Below are positions 9,380-18,211 of a stretch of DNA of 64,000 bases, piece after piece; position 1 is the first letter of the stretch; each line of letters opens with the position of its first letter. Origin of the DNA: an uncultured Dorea sp. (GTDB taxonomy: Bacteria > Bacillota > Clostridia > Lachnospirales > Lachnospiraceae). The notes beneath the pieces are model-generated. The model searched no databases and was not told where the DNA came from. It saw only the letters and a list, made by a program, of their open reading frames with translations. The DNA is taken from the NCBI GenBank assembly GCA_910578455.1, contig CAJTQA010000010.1, positions 5,491 to 69,490 on the forward strand, in the 5' to 3' direction. A program made the position numbers and the translations under genes.

Positions 9380-9439
9380 CAGGGGTACCCTCAGTGGACA
9401 AAGGACAGTGTGTTCTTTTGCTCGCTGAGGGTACCCCTG
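9380..9439. terminator. Bidirectional hairpin between GH42 and XRE-cupin genes
   Basis: A perfect 15-base inverted repeat (CAGGGGTACCCTCAG at 9380-9394, complement at 9425-9439) with a partly complementary 30-base loop. It is flanked by A-rich sequence on the left and TTT on the right and sits between two convergent genes. It most likely ends transcription from both sides, although the U-tract is short. Confidence 0.7.
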
Positions 9440-9445
9440 TTTCTG

Positions 9446-9997
9446 CTAATACCTCATCATCGTTTGAAATATGACGGTTTCATCGTCTGCATTTTCATAG
9501 ATATGGTCTTCATCGCCGTTAAATGTAATGGAATCTCCCGTTTCTAATTCGTATATCCTTTCTGCAATATGCAGCGTCAGTCTGCCGGAAGTTACAACGA
9601 CGTATTCTTCCAGCGCATTTTTGTGTCCGGTAGAAGGATAGTTTGAGTGAGGATCAAGCTCGATATATAAGTAGTCAAACGAGGTAAAGGGATCGAAGGG
9701 GAAGAGGTTGTATACGCGGATATAATTTTCTTCATTTCTAACTTGCGCTACATCTTCAAGCTTATTGACCTTGTAGTCGGTGCTTTTGTGCTGCGACAGA
9801 AGGGTAGCGATGGGAATCTGCAGCCCGGAAGATATCTTCCAGACGGTTGATATGGTGGGACAGGATTCATTGCGCTCGATCTGAGCCAGCATTGCCTTGG
9901 AAACACCAGTTTTTTCCGAGGCCTCGCTCAATGACATATCCCTGAGCCTGCGTTGGTTCCGAATTACGTTTCCGATATCATAAGACGGTTCTTTCAT
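9446..9997 (-). CDS. XRE-cupin transcriptional regulator
   Basis: 183 residues. The N-terminal helix-turn-helix (VIRNQRRLRDMSLSEASEKT, then VSKAMLAQIERNESCPT) spans about residues 7-62; the C-terminal cupin (GHKNALEEYVVVTSGRLTLH, then LETGDSITFNGDEDHIYEN) spans about 110-180 and should bind a small effector. Such proteins usually control catabolism of amino acids or amines. It is divergent from the AGCS-ord-ortA-ortB unit and is its probable regulator. The ATG at 9997 was preferred to a TTG at 10009 that would sit on top of the GGAAAGG ribosome site. Confidence 0.85.
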   Translation of the reverse strand: MKEPSYDIGNVIRNQRRLRDMSLSEASEKTGVSKAMLAQIERNESCPTISTVWKISSGLQIPIATLLSQHKSTDYKVNKLEDVAQVRNEENYIRVYNLFPFDPFTSFDYLYIELDPHSNYPSTGHKNALEEYVVVTSGRLTLHIAERIYELETGDSITFNGDEDHIYENADDETVIFQTMMRY

Positions 9998-10119
9998 TTG
10001 TATATTCAATCCTTTCCATATAGAGATGATGCCGGTAAGTCTTTTCTTCCTTGCATCATAAGAAAATTATATCACAAATTATGTAAAAATCTATAACTGA
10101 ATAAAGGAAATATATACAG

Positions 10120-10178
10120 ACAAATAATAATATTTGTTGAATTTTACAGAATAGTATGTTAATATGTTCAATATAACA
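10120..10178. promoter_or_regulatory. Palindromes in the XRE-cupin / AGCS divergent region
   Basis: Two short inverted repeats lie in the 240-base AT-rich divergent region: ACAAAT-N6-ATTTGT (10120-10137) and TGTT-N6-AACA (10165-10178, inside a wider TATGTT...AACATA pair at 10155-10180). Their position suits an operator for the adjacent XRE-cupin regulator. AT-rich DNA yields such repeats by chance, so this is tentative. Confidence 0.35.
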
Positions 10179-10239
10179 TACATGTGTATATTATAACGTG
10201 CGCGCAGAACGATTTTAACGTAAAGGAGGAACAAATTTA

Positions 10240-11610
10240 ATGAGTGAAATGATCTATGAAATTAATGGGAAGATCAATGAATTAGTATGGGGTCCGTATA
10301 TGATTTTCCTGCTTCTGGGCGTAGGCATCTTCCTGTCTGCCAGGCTTGGTTTTTTGCAGTTTAGAAAGTTCGGCTATATTATTAAAAACACGATTGGAAA
10401 GGCGTTTAAGAGTACGGAGGGCGACGGCTCGATCTCTTCCGGGAAGGCAGCGCTGACTTCTATCGCGGCTGTTGTGGGAACGGGGAATGTTGCCGGTGTG
10501 GCGACTGCAGTTGCGCTTGGAGGTCCGGGAGCGGTATTCTGGATGTGGGTTTCTGCGCTTTTTGGCATGGCTACGAAGTTTTCGGAGGTTACCCTTGGCA
10601 TCCATTATCGGGAAAAGAAAGGAAACGGCGAATTTTCCGGAGGAGCGATGTATTATATATCTAAAGGTCTAAAGTCTAAAATCCTGGGAGGGTTCTTTGC
10701 GGTTATGGTTATTGTTGCGTACTTTGTAGTAGGAGCGATTGTGGATACCAATTCCATGTGCCATTCCATAGAGGCTCAGTTTGGCATCCCGCCTCTTGCT
10801 ACCGGCATTGTCTTTTCTATTCTGGCGGGAGCGGTTATCCTTGGCGGAATCAGCAGGATTTCCAATGTATGCCAGTTTCTGACTCCTTTTATGTGCGGGC
10901 TTTATGTTGCGGCCGGTCTTGGGATTATCATACTTAATATCCAGCAAGTGCCGTCTGCTTTTGCGGAAATCGTCCGAAGCGCGTTTACTCCGGCGGGCGC
11001 TACCGGCGGGTTTGCAGGAACGACCTTTATGGTAATGCTGACAAAAGGCATGGCAAGGGGAATGTTTTCCAATGAGGCAGGGCTTGGCAGCTCTCCTATC
11101 ATTCATGCAAGCGCGAAAGTGAGCCATCCGGTGGAACAGGGAATCTGGGGTGCGACAGAGGTCTTTGTAGATACGATTATCGTAGCGACGATCACAGGGC
11201 TTGCAATTGTGATTTCCGGCGAGTGGAAGAGCGGGCTTGACGGCGCCGCACTGACGATGAAATCCTTTGAGACGGCGCTGCCCGGCACGATAGGAAGTTA
11301 CATTGTTATGTTCAGTATTGTGCTGTTTGGATTTTCCTGCCTTATTTCGGCAAATTATTACTGCGAGAAGGCGGCTGAGTATCTCTTTGGGGAGAAATCG
11401 GTCATGCCTCTTCGGATCTTGTGGTGTATCTTTATTGTGATCGGCTCTGTGGGCGGTCTTGGATTTGTATGGGACCTTGCGGATACGTGCAACGGCCTGA
11501 TGGCAGTTCCCAACCTGATTGCGCTGGTTGCCCTGAGTCCGGTTGTAGTGAAACTGACGAGAGAATATTTTGCACAGATAAAAGAAGAAAAGAATAACGG
11601 CAATTCATAA
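10240..11610 (+). CDS. AGCS-family sodium:amino-acid symporter
   Basis: 456 residues with about ten membrane helices. Family marks: LGVGIFLSARLGFLQFRKFG near the N-terminus, then SIAAVVGTGNVAGVATAVALGGPGAVFWMW, GMARGMFSNEAGLGSSPIIH, and the long final helices. AGCS proteins import alanine, glycine or related amino acids with sodium. A good AAAGGAGGA precedes the ATG. It is the first gene of a unit with Ord, OrtA and OrtB (16-base gap to ord), so it probably imports the substrate that those enzymes degrade; ornithine or a diamino acid is an inference from context. Confidence 0.92.
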   Translation: MSEMIYEINGKINELVWGPYMIFLLLGVGIFLSARLGFLQFRKFGYIIKNTIGKAFKSTEGDGSISSGKAALTSIAAVVGTGNVAGVATAVALGGPGAVFWMWVSALFGMATKFSEVTLGIHYREKKGNGEFSGGAMYYISKGLKSKILGGFFAVMVIVAYFVVGAIVDTNSMCHSIEAQFGIPPLATGIVFSILAGAVILGGISRISNVCQFLTPFMCGLYVAAGLGIIILNIQQVPSAFAEIVRSAFTPAGATGGFAGTTFMVMLTKGMARGMFSNEAGLGSSPIIHASAKVSHPVEQGIWGATEVFVDTIIVATITGLAIVISGEWKSGLDGAALTMKSFETALPGTIGSYIVMFSIVLFGFSCLISANYYCEKAAEYLFGEKSVMPLRILWCIFIVIGSVGGLGFVWDLADTCNGLMAVPNLIALVALSPVVVKLTREYFAQIKEEKNNGNS

Positions 11611-11625
11611 GGAGGTTTAAAATCT

Positions 11626-12684
11626 ATGGAAAATGTAAAAGTGATTCTCTGGGGCCTTGGGGCTATGGGCGGCGGCATCGGAAGGATGCTCGCGAAGAAA
11701 AAAGGCGTAGATATTGTAGGAGCTATTGATATCGGAGAAAAGCTTGGAAAGAGCATGTATGACGTGATTCCCGGCATTGTCAGGGGAGACAGGCAGGATG
11801 TGACGGTAGGCAGCCCGGAAGAGGTAATCAAACCGGGAGCGGCAGATATCGTAGTGGTCTGCACCAATTCTTTTACAAAGGATGTGTATGACAAGCTGGT
11901 ATTTGTGATGGAGCGGGGGATGAATGTCATTACCTCTGCGGAAGAGATGGCGTATCCGAAAGCGAAGGAGCCGGAGCTTACGAAGAAACTTGACGAGTAC
12001 GCGAAGAAAAACGGCGTTTCCGTCATGGGTACGGGGATTAATCCTGGGCTGATCATGGACTTGCTTGTAGTTTTATGGACAGCGGCATGTGAGGAAGTGA
12101 ATCATATTACATCCAGGAGAGTGAATTCTTTATCGCCTTTTGGGCCTGCCGTTATGGAAGAGCAGGGAATCGGCATGCCAGTGGAAGAGTTTAACAGGAG
12201 GAAAGCAGACGGCACGATGGCAGGTCATGTGGGTTTTGCGGAGTCTACGATGATGATCTGCGATGCCCTTGGCTGGAAATGGGATAGTTTCGGCCAGGAT
12301 ATGGAGCCGATTGTCACAGACGTTGACAGAAAGTCGCCCTATGGATTTGCGGCAAAAGGCACTGTAGCAGGCGTGGCGATGAAAGGATGGGTGGACATTG
12401 ACGGCGAGAGAAAGCTTGACATGGAACATCCTCAGCAGATTGAGCCGGAGCAGGTAGGCATTCACACAGGCGACTATGTGATCATGGATTCTGTTCCCCC
12501 GGTAAACATGGCAAATAGCCCGGAAATCGACGGGGGCATCGGAACGATGGCGATGATCATGAACTGCATCCCCCACTGCATCAATGCGGATCCGGGCGTC
12601 GTTACCATGCTCGATATTCCGGTACCCCATGCGATTATGGGTGATTTCAGGGATTTGATCAAGGCGGATAAGAAACTTGTATAA
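11626..12684 (+). CDS. ord: 2,4-diaminopentanoate dehydrogenase
   Basis: 352 residues. The Rossmann motif WGLGAMGGGIGRML near the N-terminus binds NAD(P); later blocks GTGINPGLIMDLLV and HTGDYVIMDSVPPVNMANS match the diaminopentanoate dehydrogenase family. In the oxidative ornithine pathway it deaminates (2R,4S)-2,4-diaminopentanoate to 2-amino-4-oxopentanoate. The gene order ord-ortA-ortB is that of known Stickland ornithine clusters, which supports the call, but the aminomutase genes that normally make its substrate are absent here. AAGGAGG lies 10 bases upstream. Confidence 0.9.
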   Translation: MENVKVILWGLGAMGGGIGRMLAKKKGVDIVGAIDIGEKLGKSMYDVIPGIVRGDRQDVTVGSPEEVIKPGAADIVVVCTNSFTKDVYDKLVFVMERGMNVITSAEEMAYPKAKEPELTKKLDEYAKKNGVSVMGTGINPGLIMDLLVVLWTAACEEVNHITSRRVNSLSPFGPAVMEEQGIGMPVEEFNRRKADGTMAGHVGFAESTMMICDALGWKWDSFGQDMEPIVTDVDRKSPYGFAAKGTVAGVAMKGWVDIDGERKLDMEHPQQIEPEQVGIHTGDYVIMDSVPPVNMANSPEIDGGIGTMAMIMNCIPHCINADPGVVTMLDIPVPHAIMGDFRDLIKADKKLV

Positions 12685-12733
12685 ATAGCTGCCTGTGATA
12701 TAATTTATGTAGGAAAGGAGTGTGGTGGTTGGT

Positions 12734-13042
12734 ATGGATCCATTTGTAAAAAAGGGAGATTGGATACAGATTGAAGATGTTGTTCTTCCGGCCGGAAAGC
12801 GCGCCCCCCAGGTTCCGGAAGATACGCAGAAGTGCGACCTTAAAATGTGGGTAAAGGGGGAGGCCCTTTCGGATGCCGAAGAAGGGGAGCTGGTTAAGAT
12901 AAGGACGACCACCGGAAGGATTGAAAAAGGGTGTCCGACAGCAGTAAATCCCGGTTACATACATGATTATGGGGAATTTCAGCCCGAACTTCTGAAAATA
13001 GAGCACCAACTGAAACAGATTTTATTTGGGGGTGAGAGCTGA
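12734..13042 (+). CDS. ortA: 2-amino-4-ketopentanoate thiolase, alpha subunit
   Basis: 102 residues. VKKGDWIQIEDVVLPAGKRA, then PQVPEDTQKCDLKMWVKGEA and NPGYIHDYGEFQPELLKI match OrtA, the small subunit that with OrtB cleaves 2-amino-4-oxopentanoate with CoA to acetyl-CoA and alanine. The ATG at 12734 matches the family N-terminus; GTG codons at 12722 and 12725 are closer to AAAGGAG but would add VVVG. The stop and the ortB start share one base (TGATG), so the two subunits are translationally coupled. Confidence 0.88.
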   Translation: MDPFVKKGDWIQIEDVVLPAGKRAPQVPEDTQKCDLKMWVKGEALSDAEEGELVKIRTTTGRIEKGCPTAVNPGYIHDYGEFQPELLKIEHQLKQILFGGES

Positions 13043-14463
13043 TGGCGAAAGATATGTCATACGAGGCAGTCAATGCGAGAAAGAATGACATCATGAGAGA
13101 CGCCATGCGTTTAGATTATGATGATTTTGAGTATGAAGGCATCGGTTTTGATTACGAGCGGATGATGGAAGAGACAGGATACTCTATGGAAGAGATGCAG
13201 AAAATCCAGGCAGATAACGGAGTGGGGAACACCCCTCTTCTGGAGATGCGTAATCTGACCGCGCTGGCAAGGAAGTATGCGCCGGAAGGCAAGGGCGCGA
13301 GGATATTCATAAAGGACGAGGCATGCAACGCGTCGGGAAGTTTCAAGGCGAGGCGGGCGGCAATCTCTGTCCATCACGCAAAACGTCTCGGCTACAAGGG
13401 CGTTATCTCCGCCACCAGCGGAAACTATGGGGCAGCGGTGGCGGCGCAGGCTGCGATGAACGGCCTGAAATGTATCGTCGTGCAGGAGTGCTATGATGAC
13501 GAGAAAAAGGGCCAGCCGGAGATTTTGGAAAAACAGCGGATATGCGAAGCTTATGGAGCGGAAGTGGTTCAGCTCACGGTAGGCCCTGAGCTTTTCACTA
13601 CATTTCTTGGACTGCTGGAGGAAACCGGATATTTTAATGCCTCCCTGTATACGCCTTTTGGCATCGCAGGGGTGGAAACTCTCGGGTACGAGCTGGTGAT
13701 GCAGTGCCGTGAGCGGCTCGGGCGGGAACCGGATGTAGTCGTATGTACCAATGCGGGAGGCGGCAATCTCACCGGAACTGCGAGGGGAATACAGAAAGCC
13801 GGGGCAAAAAATGTGGAGATTGTGGGGGCGAGCATCGACCTTAAGGGTCTCCATATGGCGTCGGACCATGATTTTAACAGAAAGTCCTGCACGACGGGGC
13901 ACACGGGATTTGCAATACCGTTTATCACATGGCCGGACCGTTCGGACTGCCCAAGGAATGCGGCGAGGACATTGAGGTACATGGACCGCTATGTTACGGT
14001 AAAACAAGGCGAAGTGTTTTACATTACCCAGGCTCTGGCAATCCTGGAAGGATACGAGAGAGGGCCGGCGGGCAACACGTCTCTGACGGCGGCGTTTGCT
14101 CTGGCTCAGGAGATGGACCGGGATCAGGTCATCATCGTGCAGGAGACTGAATATACCGGGGCGGGCAAGCACACGATGCCTCAGCTCACCTTTGCAAAGC
14201 AGAACGGGATCAAAGTGTCCTTCGGCAATCCGGATGAGGAGGTTCCTGGGGAAACGCTTATATTCCCCGAGGAGCCGTCCATGATACGGGCGAGGGAATA
14301 CGACCTGGCGAAAGCGAAACGCTCTTATATCCACAACTGTGTAAAGAACTATAAGATGAAAAATGCAGCAGAAGAAGATATTCGGTACATTATGGAAGAG
14401 ATTCGGGAAGAGCGGGAGTTTGTCGCTTGCGAGCTGAAAAAATATGGCGTGAAAGTAGATTGA
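13042..14463 (+). CDS. ortB: 2-amino-4-ketopentanoate thiolase, beta subunit (PLP)
   Basis: 473 residues. Fold-type II PLP enzyme related to threonine synthase: the cofactor lysine is in NASGSFKARRAA, followed by ISATSGNYGAAVAAQAA and the phosphate loop NAGGGNLTGTARG. With OrtA it performs thiolytic cleavage of 2-amino-4-oxopentanoate to acetyl-CoA and D-alanine. It is the last gene of the unit; oraS and oraE do not follow, and the next genes are on the other strand. The long antisense frame under it is a shadow. Confidence 0.92.
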   Translation: MAKDMSYEAVNARKNDIMRDAMRLDYDDFEYEGIGFDYERMMEETGYSMEEMQKIQADNGVGNTPLLEMRNLTALARKYAPEGKGARIFIKDEACNASGSFKARRAAISVHHAKRLGYKGVISATSGNYGAAVAAQAAMNGLKCIVVQECYDDEKKGQPEILEKQRICEAYGAEVVQLTVGPELFTTFLGLLEETGYFNASLYTPFGIAGVETLGYELVMQCRERLGREPDVVVCTNAGGGNLTGTARGIQKAGAKNVEIVGASIDLKGLHMASDHDFNRKSCTTGHTGFAIPFITWPDRSDCPRNAARTLRYMDRYVTVKQGEVFYITQALAILEGYERGPAGNTSLTAAFALAQEMDRDQVIIVQETEYTGAGKHTMPQLTFAKQNGIKVSFGNPDEEVPGETLIFPEEPSMIRAREYDLAKAKRSYIHNCVKNYKMKNAAEEDIRYIMEEIREEREFVACELKKYGVKVD

Positions 14464-14501
14464 TAGATAGACACTTTATATATGGACATTTATCTGTGGA
14501 A

Positions 14502-14540
14502 CCGCCGCATGAATGATTGGATAGATCATTGGTGCGGCGG
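14502..14540. terminator. GC-rich hairpin after ortB
   Basis: CCGCCGCA (14502-14509) pairs with TGCGGCGG (14533-14540), extended by ATGAT/ATCAT inside. It lies between convergent genes. There is no T-run on either side, so it may be a weak terminator or a transcript-stabilising hairpin. Confidence 0.5.
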
Positions 14541-14580
14541 CATTCGCCCAAAAGAACAGATTTGTATGAACTTGCTATGA

Positions 14581-15456
14581 TTACCGTTCTTTATTTGCAA
14601 TATAAATGTAAGCATCTTCAAGCGTTGCCTGACAGGAACTGCATTCAATTTGAGGCGGCGTTTCGCTGATTAATTTCAAACTTAATTCGCCTCCTGCATA
14701 CTGTTTCGATGAAACATGATACTTTTCCTCCAGCTCTCTTGCCGCTCCTTCATCCTTTACTTTGCAGATCCAGACATGGCCTTCGGCCTGTTCCAGCAGT
14801 TCCCTCATGTTTCCGGAATAAAGAAATTCCCCCTTTTTCATAACCGCAAGCTGACTGCAGGACGCTGCCAGGTCTTCCACTACATGGGTCGAGAACAAAA
14901 CAGTACGTCCTTCTGAAAAATCAACCAGCAGATTCCGGATACGGATACGTTTCTTAGGGTCTAATCCAGTTGTGGGTTCATCGGCAATTAAAAATTCCGG
15001 TTCATTTAAAAGCGCCTGAATAAGTCCGACTCTCCGTTTCATGCCGCCTGATAATTGTCTCATCTTCTTTCTTCGGTGATCTGACAGGCCTGTCTTTTCA
15101 AGGTAATCGCTGATGCGTTCTTTGCAGGCATGCCGGGGGATGCCGGATAAGCTGCCCATATGTTCCAGACACTTCTGTACTGTAAGGCTCGGATAGAGGT
15201 CAATCTCCTGCGGCAGATAGCCTATTTTTTTACGTATTTTTTCAAAATTTCCCTCGCTGTAGAATATTCCGTCTAAAGTCACCGTTCCGCTGGTCGGTGA
15301 TAACACAGTTGCAAGAACCCGCATAAGCGTTGTTTTCCCAGCTCCGTTTTCACCCAGCAGACCAAAGATTCCCTTTGGGATTTCCAAATCAGCATGATGG
15401 ATTGCTGTTATTTTATTCTTAAATGTTACTGTTAAATTTTCTATCTTAATTCCCAT
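14581..15456 (-). CDS. ABC transporter ATP-binding protein
   Basis: About 291 residues. Walker A GENGAGKTT, Q-loop YLPQE, signature LSGGMKRR, Walker B EFLIADEP and the H-loop STHVVED are all present, so ATP hydrolysis is expected. The C-terminal extension (about residues 220-290) is typical of single-ATPase drug or peptide exporters. The ATG at 15456 follows AGAGG; a TTG at 15477 would lie inside the upstream gene. It partners the membrane protein directly upstream and follows the kinase gene in one minus-strand unit. Confidence 0.9.
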   Translation of the reverse strand: MGIKIENLTVTFKNKITAIHHADLEIPKGIFGLLGENGAGKTTLMRVLATVLSPTSGTVTLDGIFYSEGNFEKIRKKIGYLPQEIDLYPSLTVQKCLEHMGSLSGIPRHACKERISDYLEKTGLSDHRRKKMRQLSGGMKRRVGLIQALLNEPEFLIADEPTTGLDPKKRIRIRNLLVDFSEGRTVLFSTHVVEDLAASCSQLAVMKKGEFLYSGNMRELLEQAEGHVWICKVKDEGAARELEEKYHVSSKQYAGGELSLKLISETPPQIECSSCQATLEDAYIYIANKER

Positions 15457-15460
15457 CGTC

Positions 15461-16129
15461 TCAACCTCTTTTCTCAATGATTTCAGGCAGCGCCGCCGCT
15501 GTCAGGAACCCTATGAAGATACAAAGTAATTTTCCCCGCAGCCAATAAAAACCGCCGCCGTTTTCTAACTCCCTGAATGTATAGGAAAATAAATTCCATG
15601 CTCCGAAACATCTGTCGCCGATACTGGAATTTGTAATCATCCACAGCATCAGGCAGATGCCGATTCCAATCCACATATTCCGAAACAGGCAGGAAAGCAG
15701 ATTTGATAAAAGGCCCCAGAATCCGAGCGTGACAGCGATAGCGGCAAAAAATACAAGGAACTGGCATATTTCACTTTCTGGATCGCTTTGCCCCATTCCG
15801 TTCATTTTTGGGTTTTGGAATAGAAAAAATAATCCATATGAGGCAGCTGCGACAGCTAATAAGAATATTTCCTGTACTACAATCCGTCTGTAAATAGAAT
15901 TTGTTCTTTTTTTCATGGGGCGCAGCCGCCAGACTTCTGAGCGCCTGCTTACAATTTCCTGCGTATAGGTATCTGCGCAGAATGTCAGAGACAGTATCGC
16001 CATCGGCGGTTCTAAGGCAATCCCAATCTCGGCAGAGTAAGTTATCCCTCTGACAAGACTCAGAATTACGGCAAAAAATATTGCATAAGCCTGTTTTTGA
16101 AAGGTCAGGAAGATCTTCATTTCCTGCAT
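15461..16129 (-). CDS. Membrane protein, probable ABC permease partner
   Basis: About 222 residues with six hydrophobic segments (for example IFFAVILSLVRGITY, IFLLAVAAASYGLFFLF, FFAAIAVTLGFWGLL, WIGIGICLMLWMI). The layout and the position immediately before an ABC ATPase (4-base gap) suggest the membrane half of an ABC-2-type exporter, though no family-specific motif was recognised. AGGAGG sits well before the ATG at 16129. It follows the kinase gene by about 90 bases. Confidence 0.7.
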   Translation of the reverse strand: MQEMKIFLTFQKQAYAIFFAVILSLVRGITYSAEIGIALEPPMAILSLTFCADTYTQEIVSRRSEVWRLRPMKKRTNSIYRRIVVQEIFLLAVAAASYGLFFLFQNPKMNGMGQSDPESEICQFLVFFAAIAVTLGFWGLLSNLLSCLFRNMWIGIGICLMLWMITNSSIGDRCFGAWNLFSYTFRELENGGGFYWLRGKLLCIFIGFLTAAALPEIIEKRG

Positions 16130-16221
16130 CAATATACCCGCCTCCTAGTTGGTTCTTGATAGCTCCATTGTAAAAGAAAAATCACTATAGAAGGACAACC
16201 AAAAGAAAAATGCCGGATCAC

Positions 16222-17355
16222 CTATGTAATCCGGCGGAATATTGCCGTTACCACAGCCCCTCCATGCTCATCATTTCCTAAAACTAATCTTCCCCCGTGC
16301 TTTTCGCAGTACAGTCTGCTGATATACATTCCAATTCCTGCATGCTTTAAGCTGTCTTTAACATTCTGCCTGTAGAAAGCTTCCGTAATTTTTCCCTCAT
16401 CTTCCCGAAAGCCGTCGCCGTCATCCCGGACACAGATGCTTAATTCCGAATATCCTGCCGTCACCATGATTCCGATTTTCTTTTTCCCATAACGGAGGGC
16501 ATTTGACAGGAGATTTTCCGCTACCTCCAAAATGATTGCTCTGTCGCCGTAAAAGACCTTCCCTGATTCCCGCGCCTGCAGTATGCATTGTTTTCCATAT
16601 TCCTTTTCTAAAATCGCAAGCTCTGCCCGGATATCTTCCTCCAACTGTCTGGCGGATATTTCCTCCGAGGCCGGCTCCCGGCTTTCCAGGCTGCTCATCT
16701 TCCGCATGGTTTCCACAAAAGCATCCATACGCTCAATCTGGCGTCCGCTTTCTGACAGCATCTCCATCGCCTGTCCTATATCTGCATCCGTGCCTGACAG
16801 ATGCTCCGTCAGCATTTCCTGATACCCCTTCAAGACGGACAGCGGAGAGCGTATGTCATGTGCGATAGCCGCCCGCAGCATTTTTTCTTCTTCAACCGCT
16901 CGCCATAATATCTGATTATTTCTGGCAAGAGCCTTTCGCATCTGTTCAAACTCCTTGCAAAGTACGCCCAGCTCATCCTGATTTTCATAAGCAATACTGA
17001 AATCCAAATGATTTGCGGCAATTTTTTTTGAGGCCAGTTCCAGCTCTTCAACCGGCCTTTTCAGCTTGTTCCGGTAAAAGAGGAAAACTGCTCCGCAGCT
17101 TAAAGCCATGGACAGGATCAATACAGTATAAGTCTGCAGAAAATCACAGAGCTCTGATATGAAATGGTCTGACGGTGTCATCTCATAAGAGCTTGGCCTT
17201 GGAATATCTGCCACATAATCAGAGCCTTCGCGTTCCACAGCTTTAAAATACGCCTCCTCATCTACATAATTCCACCAGACTTGCATCTGAGTCTGCTCTG
17301 CAATCCTGCCAATGGCGGCCGAGAGGAAAAAACCGAAAAATAAAGCAGCAGCCAT
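16222..17355 (-). CDS. Sensor histidine kinase
   Basis: 377 residues. Membrane helix 1 at the very start, an extracytoplasmic loop of about 60 residues, helix 2 near residues 70-90, HAMP linker (RNKLKRPVEELELASKKIAA), phosphoacceptor box AIAHDIRSPLSVL, N-box NLLSNALRYG, and ATP-lid motifs VRDDGDGF and GIGMYISRLY. Functional as far as can be seen. No strong ribosome binding site precedes the ATG, so the true start is unsure. The regulator gene just upstream, which should receive its phosphate, is broken. Confidence 0.85.
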   Translation of the reverse strand: MAAALFFGFFLSAAIGRIAEQTQMQVWWNYVDEEAYFKAVEREGSDYVADIPRPSSYEMTPSDHFISELCDFLQTYTVLILSMALSCGAVFLFYRNKLKRPVEELELASKKIAANHLDFSIAYENQDELGVLCKEFEQMRKALARNNQILWRAVEEEKMLRAAIAHDIRSPLSVLKGYQEMLTEHLSGTDADIGQAMEMLSESGRQIERMDAFVETMRKMSSLESREPASEEISARQLEEDIRAELAILEKEYGKQCILQARESGKVFYGDRAIILEVAENLLSNALRYGKKKIGIMVTAGYSELSICVRDDGDGFREDEGKITEAFYRQNVKDSLKHAGIGMYISRLYCEKHGGRLVLGNDEHGGAVVTAIFRRIT

Positions 17356-17389
17356 ATATAAAAAATTGTTTTTCTCACGGATAGATTTC

Positions 17390-18042
17390 TTATTTTATCC
17401 ATCGGTAGCCCATCCCCCATACAGTTTCTATATATTCATTTTCCGTATATTGCCGGAACTTTTTCCTGATTCTGCGGATTAGCTCTGTAATTACCCTGCT
17501 GTCACCCTCTGCATCGTATCCGCAGACTTTCTCATAAATCCTGTCTTTATCAAAAACCATTCCCGGATTCATAGACAGAAATTCAATGATTCCGTATTCT
17601 GTTTTTGTCAGATCCAGATAATCTGTGCGAATCTGCACAGTTTTTGCTTTATAATCAATAGACAGCTCATCTTGAAAACAGCACCATGTCCTTTCTTTTC
17701 GCCGTGTCTCACGTTTCAGGTGCGCCTGAATCCTTGCGTCAAGCTCTTTCAGGCTGAATGGTTTTAAAAAAGGCCGTTTACAACATCCTGTTCGTCTACC
17801 CGGGCAGTCAAAAATAAAATAGGGCAGGTTACCTTATCCCGTATCCGCCGGCATACCTCTATCCCGTCAATTTCCGGCATATTTACATCCAGCAGTATGA
17901 TATCCGGCTGTAGTTTTATTTTGCTTAATCCTTCCGCCCCATTTTCTGCCGCGATGATTTCATATTGTTTCATTGCAAAATATTTTCTCAGCATTTTGAG
18001 TAGTTCGGCGTCATCATCAATAATCAATATTTTGTAAGCCAT
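17390..18042 (-). pseudogene. OmpR-family response regulator disrupted by a frameshifting deletion
   Basis: From ATG 18042 (GAAGGAG upstream) the receiver domain reads normally: ILIIDDDAELLKML, phosphoacceptor aspartate in DIILLDVNMPEIDG, and PILFLTARVDEQDVVNGL. It then hits a stop near 17764. The rest continues in another frame from LKPFSLKELDARIQAHLK through the winged-helix domain (GIIEFLSMNPGMVFDKDRI, then VWGMGYRWIK). The missing bases cover the conserved G-x-DDY segment before the K-P of the receiver, a loss of about 20 bases that is not a multiple of three. Confidence 0.8.
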
Positions 18043-18211
18043 TTTTGCTCCTTCTTCCTGACAGGACTGTTTCTTGATTTTTGTTTTGCCGTTATGCATA
18101 TAAATATACTATACAAATCCCAACAAATAAACAACATAAATGCCACTCCATTTGATATTTGCGCCGAAATAGAGTATGATAAACAAAAATTGGAGGTACA
18201 TAAAAAACGCA

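Noticed and set aside
9380..9439. 15-base inverted repeat as insertion-sequence ends
   Set aside because: The arms are only 30 bases apart with no gene between them and lie between convergent genes, which suits a terminator.
13111..14334. 407-residue antisense frame under ortB
   Set aside because: It lies wholly opposite a clear PLP enzyme gene, has no ribosome binding site or known motif, and is rich in R, H and C as expected of an antisense shadow.
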